Shown: piece by piece, positions 57,331 through 64,000 of the stretch
Numbering within the stretch: the stretch's first letter is position 1
Layout of the letters: the number at the start of each line of letters is the position of its first letter
Assembly (NCBI GenBank): GCA_950295325.1
Contig: OX485803.1
Coordinates: 58,853,554 to 58,917,553, forward strand
Reading direction: 5' to 3'
DNA from: Polytrichum commune
Taxonomy: Eukaryota > Streptophyta > Polytrichopsida > Polytrichales > Polytrichaceae
Length of the DNA stretch: 64,000 nucleotides
Made by a program: the position numbers and the translations under genes
The notes under the pieces: model-generated
Databases searched by the model: none
What the model was told of the DNA's origin: nothing
What the model saw: only the letters and a program-made list of their open reading frames with translations

Positions 57331-58254
57331 ATGTTGCAACAAGAGACTAAAAATGTTCGCGATTTGTACACATTGGGAATGAAACTTGGTTGTGGTCAAT
57401 TTGGCACCGCCTACTTGTGCATTGAGAAGGCCACCGGGAGGGAGTATGCGTGCAAGTCCATTGCAAAGAGGAAGCTCAACTCGAGAGAAGATGTGGAAGC
57501 CGTGTGTTGTGAGCTCCGCATCATGCACCATTTGTCGGGGCATCCCAACATCGTGATGATCAAAGGGGTGTACGAGGGTGTCTCCTCAATGCACTTAGGG
57601 CCGGTTTACACCATGGACCATGAAGTCAGACCATGGACGATGGTCTTTTTCCATGGTCCAACTTCCATGGTCCGATTTCTCAAAAATCCAATTTACGAAG
57701 CCTTCGGGCCCCTCACTAGGTGTAAGCCAAATGTGGACCAAGAGGAATGACCATGCCCCAAAAAATGAATGTGCTAATTTTAAACATATATGACAAAAAG
57801 GTAGTTTTGAGAAGAAAAAAAAAAGTTTGATCAATCCCTTGTCTTCATCTTCTCTTCCTCAAAAAAATAAAAATAAAATCATTAAAATATTAATATAAAA
57901 ATATTTCTTTGCCATGGGCCCTTGCCTTTTTCTACTAGAGCACCTCTTTTGCCCCTCCCATTGCAAAACTCGTTGGACCATGTCAATGAATAATGTAGGC
58001 CTCAAAGTATGTCTTTTGGGGATCTCAAACTCCATGGTCACTCATACATTTTTTCCTTGGTGTAAACCGAAGTGGTCCCGGGACGAGTTTAACAACCAAT
58101 CACATATTCTATAGGGCCTTGAGACGACTTCATGGTCCATGATGTAAACAACCCCTTAGTGATGGAGCTTTGTGTAGGAGGCGAGCATTTTGACAAGATT
58201 ATTCAAGGAGGCCATTACTCCAAAGCCAAAGTGGCCAAACACACCCTTGCTTAA
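57331..58254 (+). pseudogene. Calcium-dependent protein kinase (CDPK) N-lobe fragment, split by a MITE
   Basis: Part 1 (57331-57597) encodes [20 protein letters not shown], the Gly-rich loop, [11 protein letters not shown] with the ATP-binding Lys, the alpha-C Glu region and [20 protein letters not shown]. Part 2 (58156-58254) resumes LVMELCVGGEHFDKIIQGGH, then YSKAKVAKHTLA and a stop. This covers kinase subdomains I to the start of VI; the catalytic loop, activation segment and EF-hands are absent. A family D MITE sits between the parts with a TTA duplication: joining codons ATG CAC TTA to GTG ATG GAG restores the CDPK reading MHLVMELC exactly. It is continuous genomic sequence like one exon or a captured fragment. 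Intact CDPKs phosphorylate targets in response to calcium; this one cannot. Confidence 0.88.
57598..58155 (+). mobile_element. MITE family D inserted in the CDPK fragment (TTA target)
   Basis: Ends GGGCCGGTTTACACCATGG and CCATGATGTAAACAACCCC, flanked by TTA (57595-57597, 58156-58158). 558 bp, no coding capacity. Harbinger/Tourist-like by target and ends. Confidence 0.92.
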
Positions 58255-58269
58255 TGTTGGTGTGGCTAA

Positions 58270-58883
58270 GGGCCACTTCGCACACAAGAATGAAGGCCCA
58301 TGACCATTGCAATCTAAGAACTCTCATTGGTTGAAAGGGCGGAGACCGTCCAAGTTCACTTCACACATGAAGGTGAAGGCCTAAAGGCCCAAAGAAGACT
58401 TCACGGACAAAAAGTCTACATGGAGTCCCACATGACGGACTATGGTTAAGGTTTCATGGTCTCCCAAAATTTTAATCAGACCCACCTCCAAGAGGTGGGC
58501 CTGACACAAATTCCGGGAGACCATGATTTTTTTAAATATTTTTTTAGCATGACACATTTCAGGACAAATTACAGGGCAGATTCCAAACTAGATTCCAAAA
58601 CAAATTCCAAGATAGATTCCAAGACAGACAAACACCACCAAGTAATCCTCTCAAATCGAGAGAATTGGAGACATATTATATTACACCAAACCCTCCCCTC
58701 TTTTTCCGCCAACAAAGTATGCAATGGTCCCGCAACATGGTCCATTCTCACTTCACGCTATGCTCGAGGGCCCGTGACTGCATAAAACGGCTTTCCCAAC
58801 ACCCATGGTACAACCTTTGGATGAGAGTCAAGGGTCCTCACCATTACAAGGTCACGGCTCTTGGCTCATGTGTGAAGTGGCCC
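58270..58883 (+). mobile_element. MITE family E, longest intact copy (TAA target)
   Basis: Ends GGGCCACTTCGCACACAAG and CATGTGTGAAGTGGCCC, flanked by TAA (58267-58269, 58884-58886). 614 bp. It lies 15 bp beyond the end of the CDPK relic. A run of ATTCCAA-type short repeats is at about 58580-58630. Confidence 0.88.
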
Positions 58884-58886
58884 TAA

Positions 58887-60936
58887 GACATGTCACTCAC
58901 TTGGGGTGATGCACGGACACTCGAAGCCAGAAAATTTTCTCGTCTCCACCACCCGAGAGGATGTGGATTTGAAAAAGAAAAAGAAAAACCCACCAGCTTC
59001 GGTCTCTCTATTTTCTTCAAGGCGGGTCTAGAGACCGTGTAGAGTAATCACCCATTATCAGGAGTATGCTATATATTATGCAGTTGGAAGCCCATGCAAT
59101 GTGGCATACTAAGCTTAAGATCTGAAAGAAAAAAGAAACCACTGCCTACATACGGCCCTGAAACCGATGTCTGGAGTGCGGATGTTTTGAGAAGTCAAAA
59201 CGCCCCCTGAAAAATCCTGAGGGACAGTACACAATGTGAGGTGCCCAGTAGTAACAAATAGGAAATTAGGGCAAGGACTTTCCGGGAAGAAAAAAGAAGA
59301 AGAAGAAGAAGAAGGTCTCCACCGTCCTGCAGGTGCCGCATGGTCTACACTATGTACACAAATAGTGTGGCCCACCCCTTCCTGGAGAATCAAAAGTACA
59401 TGACCATCTTTTGCTCACTCACTTGATAACACGCCTACTCCTTACCTAGTGTGTATGTTAGTGGACACCATGCTCCTCTATGGATTTGGCCGCTTGTGTG
59501 ACCCACCTAAAACTCCGTTGATCATATGGTATGTGGACCGTACCTATTATTGAGTTTGTTTCACACTAAATAAATAAATTGGGGATACTGTTGTTGGTGC
59601 ACACTATTTATCAACTTACAGTACTTTACTTTAGAAGTCCATGTTGTAGGTTAGAAAGATTTTGTTGGGTTGGAAACAATGTGTATTTAAAAGACTTCCA
59701 ACTTACGGGAGTTTTGTTCACGGAGGTGGGTGTACCACAAGGGTATGACATGTGGAGAAGATGGATGGGATTATTGTGTATGAACATATTGTACCTCGCA
59801 TCCATCCAACATTAAGAAAAGAAAAAAGGTGAAATAGTATGCAACCCGGATGTTAAATGTATATTTCATTGATTTAACACTGAGATTAGTTGTGGAGCCC
59901 CTGAATTAGTTCACGGAGTCAAACTTTTTTCTTTATTTATATCGGATGGATGAGAAGTATGCTCATGTGAGATAATACCCTCTTCTAACAAGTGTAACTA
60001 GGGTTACATACTGATTTTCATGCATGATGGATTTGTAGGGTATACTATGATCCACACACAAAAGGGTTGTCTAGGATAAGTCGCACTATACATTTGCTCA
60101 CACTATTTCTCATAATCAATTTTAGTGGGCACCAATAAGTGACATGGCACAATCTCTCATGAATGCCTATAAGTTAAGAAACCACAAGCCGATACACTAA
60201 ATAGTTATGTTAATGTGGGTGGAAACTTAACGTGAAAGCAATTAGTGCGGGCCACACTAATTATCCAGCCAAGGGGGAATCAACATGGGTCCAAGACCTT
60301 GGGTCTTGCCCTACGTCTTCATGAAGACTTGCGGCCAACACATTAATTAAATATTAGTTATAGGACAAAAATAACACAGCATAAATAATCATCCACATTA
60401 ATAATCTAGGAACTCAGTTTACTCAGTGTACTTACCTGAGTCATTACGTGCGACGGTAAGAAGCTTGTGTTTCTGAGATCTGAATCTATTGGTACGGCTG
60501 CAAATCTCTGGACTCATGTGTGGTGGTTTGAAACCTGGAGGATGATAAAGTAGCATGTAATATGTACTGTGCCTGTGCAGCTCCCGTGTAATGAGTATGT
60601 AAGTTAGTCCTGTCTTCTAGCCAGAGTGCATCGGAAATGCAATTTTCTTTCAATACCAAATTGCTCTGCACATGACACATACTGCTGCTGTGATTTAGCA
60701 CTAACTTAAGAAGTCCCTTATACGTAGAGGAGCGGTGCTTTTTGTCTGCCACCATGGAGAAAACCCCGCCCCCTCCCATGCTAATTAAGTGAACTATTTG
60801 TGAGTCCTTTCATAGGCCGTTGGTAAACAAAAACGAACCCTCTGTGTTTCAAGAGTCGACTAGCTAGGTTTGATGTCAGGTACACATGTTTGAAAATCAA
60901 CTACCGAATACGTGTTTGGCATGGGCCATCACGTAA
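58887..60936. other. Stretch with a family M repeat and (GAA)n, no gene
   Basis: A family M repeat is at about 59830-59995 and a (GAA)n tract at about 59294-59314. No coding motif. Confidence 0.4.
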
Positions 60937-61325
60937 GGCCGGTTCGCATGGGGTCCCAAGTCCCAAGACCCACTCATGTTAGCAAATCCCAACATGGAGG
61001 CAAAGTCCCGACTTTTGAGCCTCGAGAATCCATTTAAATATGATTGATTATCATCAACACCGGATCTTGATTCTATAATGTAAAAATATTCACGGGACTC
61101 GCGTCAAGAAGCTGGGTCTAGCTTCTTGCTAAACCCAACTCTCAACACAAGTCTTGAGCCTCACCTCCCCTCCCCTCCCCTCCCCAAAAATTGTTGCCAT
61201 GTAAACATCCACGTCATACAAGGGACCCCGACGTGTGACGTGGTGAGTCCCAACGTCCATGTTGTCGACGGCTGAGATTGCACGGATTGACCTCAAGTGA
61301 CTTGGGACCCGTTGTGAAGCGGCCC
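60937..61325. mobile_element. MITE family L next to a promoter (TWA target)
   Basis: Left GGCCGGTTCGCATGGGGTCC with CCAAGTCCC, right GACTTGGGACCC with GTTGTGAAGCGGCCC, bordered by TAA and TTA. A C-rich tract of four CCCC runs lies at 61167-61185, which on the minus strand could form a G-quadruplex. It ends about 110 bp before a TATA-like box. Confidence 0.75.
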
Positions 61326-61432
61326 TTAGGTATGCCCACATGGAACCGCTAAGTACAAGAAGGCACGTACCCTTGACCACCAGGAATATAGAGGCACCAC
61401 CACTGCCATATCACAGTCATAAGCCACATGCC

Positions 61433-61441
61433 AAATATAAG
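61433..61441 (+). promoter_or_regulatory. TATA-like box of the right-edge gene
   Basis: AAATATAAG, about 30 bp before a GA-rich stretch that would open the 5' UTR (GCAGAGAGAGAGAGAATC at about 61470). Placement rests on spacing and composition only. Confidence 0.4.
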
Positions 61442-61464
61442 GAGGGAGCATTAGCAAGAGGGGT

Positions 61465-61925
61465 CATGCAGAGAGAGAGAGAATCAGGGAGGATGCTGGG
61501 CCTCCTTTTCTCCACTCTAGAGGGCAGCGCCACTGCTCCCCACCCTCCTGCTCCTCCTCGGGCGAGGTGCCTTCCCACTAGCAAAAACTACTAATAGGCT
61601 ATGTGATTGCGCTCTCCCCTAGCCAACAACACCCCCCACCCACCCACCCACCAACACTTTCCAACCCAAACACCACTAAGTCCCAAACCCAACACCAACA
61701 ACGCCCACCAACAAACAGGAGAAGAAGAAGAAGAAGAAGAACAGCAAGCTCACAACCCCTCTCTCCCTCTCCCTCTCTCTCTCTTCCTCTCCTGTAGCAG
61801 CTTCGGATTCCTGCCATTCTCGCGCGCTAAGAATCGCCTTCGCACGTATAGAGAATGGCATGCTAAGGTTAAGACCTTCAAAGTCTACGCGGCGCTGTTG
61901 GCCACTTTGAAAGGGCGTGGGTGCG
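61465..61925 (+). other. Probable 5' UTR exon of the right-edge gene
   Basis: Pyrimidine- and GA-rich, with CCCACCCACC, (GAA)n at about 61719-61741 and CTCTCCCTCTCTC tracts, typical of plant 5' UTRs. A donor GTACGT follows GTGCG at 61926. The matching acceptor GGAATGCAG ends at 62791, giving an 866-bp 5' UTR intron. Inferred. Confidence 0.4.
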
Positions 61926-62796
61926 GTACGTGGCTTCTGTTTTCCCCCCTCTCTCGCTCCTTATGGGTGTTTGCCTTGCAGAGCCTGGAGTTGGGTGGGC
62001 CGGGAAGCGGGAAATGGTGAGGAATGGAGTGGGAGTGGGAGTGGGAGGTGAATGGGTGTGATGGTGGGTTTGAGGATTGTGGTGTGTTGGTCATTGACGA
62101 TGGTGTATGTGGCATCGCCGTGAGGTTCTGAGAGTTTTCAGCTGATCGTTGGGAATTAGTTTTCGTTTTGTTGTCGTTGGCACTTGTCACGGGGTTTTGC
62201 CGTGGTTTCTAGTGTTGTGCGAACAGGGAGGGTTTGGGTGAGGTTTGTGGCTTCGAATGGGTTAGGGCATATGGGAGAGGCAGGGGTTTGGTATCCTCCT
62301 GCTTCTGTTGTGTGTGGTTTGGTCGGTTTTGGTCAGTGCCACCATAACTCGGAATTTTTATGTTTGTTGAGGTTGAAATACATCGTATCGTGCCTCTGAT
62401 GAGTTTTTGCTCTGGTCGATGATCGCGACATGTTTTTGATGTTGTAGTTCTTTCAAACTTCTCAGGCAGAGTGGGATAAGGAGAGCTTGTTGTTGTTGTT
62501 GTCGTCGTCGTCGTCGTTGCTGCTGCTTCGGGGGGCGATTCTCGCGTGGCGTGTCCTTGCTCGTCTCGCTCGAATTGGAGTCCTGTTTCACACGATTTTT
62601 CTGATTACCGTACTCCGCTTTTTAGAGGTTGCAGTTTCTTGTCCCATCAATGGTCTCGTTCTGTCTGGTATTGGTGTCATCGATGTTCCCTAACGAATAG
62701 TTCATGAAAGCATAGGATGTCACTGATCAACATACAGAAATAATCAGGGTTTCTGGGGACAAGAGACCTTATCCACATTGTGGGAATGCAGATAAA

Positions 62797-63007
62797 ATGC
62801 CTAACCGCAGCCACAAGAAGCATGGGAGCAAGAAGCACCAGCCAGCGAGTCCAAGTTCTCGCCCGGATGTTGAGCTCACAGGAAGTGGTGACCTTGGGGG
62901 TTTGGAGGATCTGAACAAGTCCGATCTTGATTCACCGACCCACGAAACGAATGGAGCTTTCAGAGATGGCTCTCTATCTCCTCGAGTCACCCCTCCTCGT
63001 GCATCAG
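62797..63007 (+). CDS. First coding exon of an unidentified gene, cut by the window edge
   Basis: ATG 62797 opens 70 codons and one extra base before the donor CATCAG/GTGTGT. A splice acceptor lies 5 bp before the ATG (AATGCAG/ATAAA). The peptide starts MPNRSHKKHGSKKHQPASPS, is rich in Lys/His then Ser/Pro/Asp, and looks like a disordered N-terminus, with GDLGGLEDLNKSDLDSP in the middle. No domain is visible and I cannot name the gene. The remaining exons should lie beyond 64000. If the donor is not used the frame ends at 63072. Confidence 0.55.
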
Positions 63008-64000
63008 GTGTGTGGGTGGTCTTTCACACGCCTTCAAATGTGGGCATGTGTGTCTATCTACACCTTTGTTAAGTGAGCTCCTCGTGAGACATATTTTATT
63101 GTCTTTCTTAATGGTTGAAGAAGTTGAGAACTCTCTGGGGTTAATTTGTAATCACGAAATGTCAACCATTCATCGTGACCACATGGAGATTACTAGGCCA
63201 TTGCATGCCATGAGCCAGGTCTCAAGCGTCCAGGCTTTTCCGGCTATCTCCTCATTTGCATTTCTTAATCTCTATCATTACCTCAATATGAATTGCCAGT
63301 TAAGATTCTACGTGGCACATTTTTTCAAGTGACACCTGTGGGTGGTGTTTTTCACGCCTTCAAATGTAGCCGTGTGTATTTATCTACACCGGTGGTTGAG
63401 CTCCTCTTGAGACATATCGTATTGTCTTTAACAACTTGGGATTCGCTTAGGTTAATTGTTCTTCAGAAAATGTTAACCCTTAAGCCACTAAGAGGCCCAG
63501 CCTGGGCCTCGTCAAGCACAAAAGCATGTATTTGAGCCACATACTTCCACTTTAGCCAATTGTGTCAAAAGTGACTCATCCTAAAATTATCCCACTCTTC
63601 AAGTGCAATTTACAAATCGGATGTATACCTTAACGATACTGAAGTTTTGGGCTCAAATACACAGCCTGGGTGACCTTGGATACAAATACATACTTCGTAT
63701 TTCGATTATCAATATCACAAATAAGTACTTCTAAGTATCTCCTTGACATAAGATAACATACTGAATAAAGTTTCAAACCATTAGAATAAGACTTGGTAGG
63801 GCTCGTAGAAATTATGTATATATGTCGTACATTGAGCCCTCGCATCTTTTAAGGGTTAATCGCTGATCATGACGCCATAGAAATTACTAGGCCCATTGCC
63901 TGCCATGAGTCAGGTCTCAAGAGCTCAGGCGTTTCTGGCTATCTTCTCATTTCCATATCTAAGTCCTGATCAGGACCTCAATGTAAATTCCCTCATGCGC
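63008..64000 (+). other. Intron sequence with a direct repeat split by an inserted element
   Basis: A roughly 290-bp segment (63013-63300) is repeated at 63328-63476 and 63856 to the window end: GGGTGGT..TTTCACACGCCTT, CATGTGTGTCTATCTACACC, ATTACTAGGCC, GCCATGAGCCAGGTCTCAAG and CCTCAATAT. The second copy is interrupted by a TTAA-flanked element. Confidence 0.6.
63477..63855. mobile_element. Family I-type element, copy 2 (TTAA target)
   Basis: Starts CCCTTAAGCC and ends TTTTAAGGG, flanked by TTAA (63473-63476, 63856-63859). Comparison with the undisturbed repeat copy (AAATG-TCAA-CCATTCATCG) shows the insertion at the matching position. 379 bp, no coding capacity. The inverted repeat is short (7-8 bp). 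Confidence 0.62.

Overview
This is a land-plant nuclear window. The evidence is a eukaryotic tRNA-Lys gene, genes with GT-AG introns, an L1-type LINE, many small inverted-repeat transposons, a leucine-rich-repeat extensin (LRX) gene, a plant-type mitochondrial panB gene and a calcium-dependent protein kinase (CDPK) fragment. The sequence is AT-rich and gene-poor, with only three protein genes I can support in 64 kb. The LRX gene carries a C-type lectin domain, a domain rare in plants. That domain and the repeat load make a non-flowering lineage (lycophyte, fern or bryophyte) plausible, but the sequence alone does not settle the species.

Layout. 0-5.3 kb: tRNA-Lys(UUU), then a 5'-truncated LINE with a 1026-codon open frame, poly(A) tail and a 15-bp target-site duplication (TSD). 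5.3-24.7 kb: no gene recognised; several MITE (miniature inverted-repeat transposable element) families, one carrying a four-copy 75-bp tandem repeat, plus a retroelement C-terminal relic. 25-30.3 kb: GC-richer gene space ending in the two-exon LRX-lectin-EGF gene on +. 31.1-35.3 kb: the six-exon ketopantoate hydroxymethyltransferase gene on -. 36.9-38.9 kb: three abutting Harbinger-like MITEs, the middle one containing two further MITEs inserted 4 bp apart. 39-50 kb: MITEs, and two inverted hAT-like MITEs around a hAT transposase relic. 50-56 kb: a large Harbinger-like MITE, a 1.5-kb long-inverted-repeat element with Myb/SANT-like coding relics, and further repeats. 57.3-58.9 kb: a CDPK pseudogene split exactly at a TTA by a MITE. 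61.4-64 kb: promoter, 5' UTR intron and first coding exon of an unidentified gene that runs off the right edge.

The mobile elements sort by TSD and termini: TTA/TAA with GGG...CCC ends (families B, D, E, L, N; PIF/Harbinger-Tourist-like), TA with CA... ends (A, C, J, K; Tc1/mariner-like), TTAA with CCCTTAA ends (I; piggyBac-like), 8-bp TSD with CTCGGGGGG ends (F; hAT-like). Family letters are local to this annotation. Several nested insertions let the empty target sites be read directly.

The genes do not form a pathway. The LRX-lectin is expected in the cell wall, the panB product in mitochondria (pantothenate/CoA synthesis), and the right-edge gene is unknown. The most novel item is the LRX-C-type lectin-EGF fusion; next are the TTAA elements and the clean nested-insertion records.
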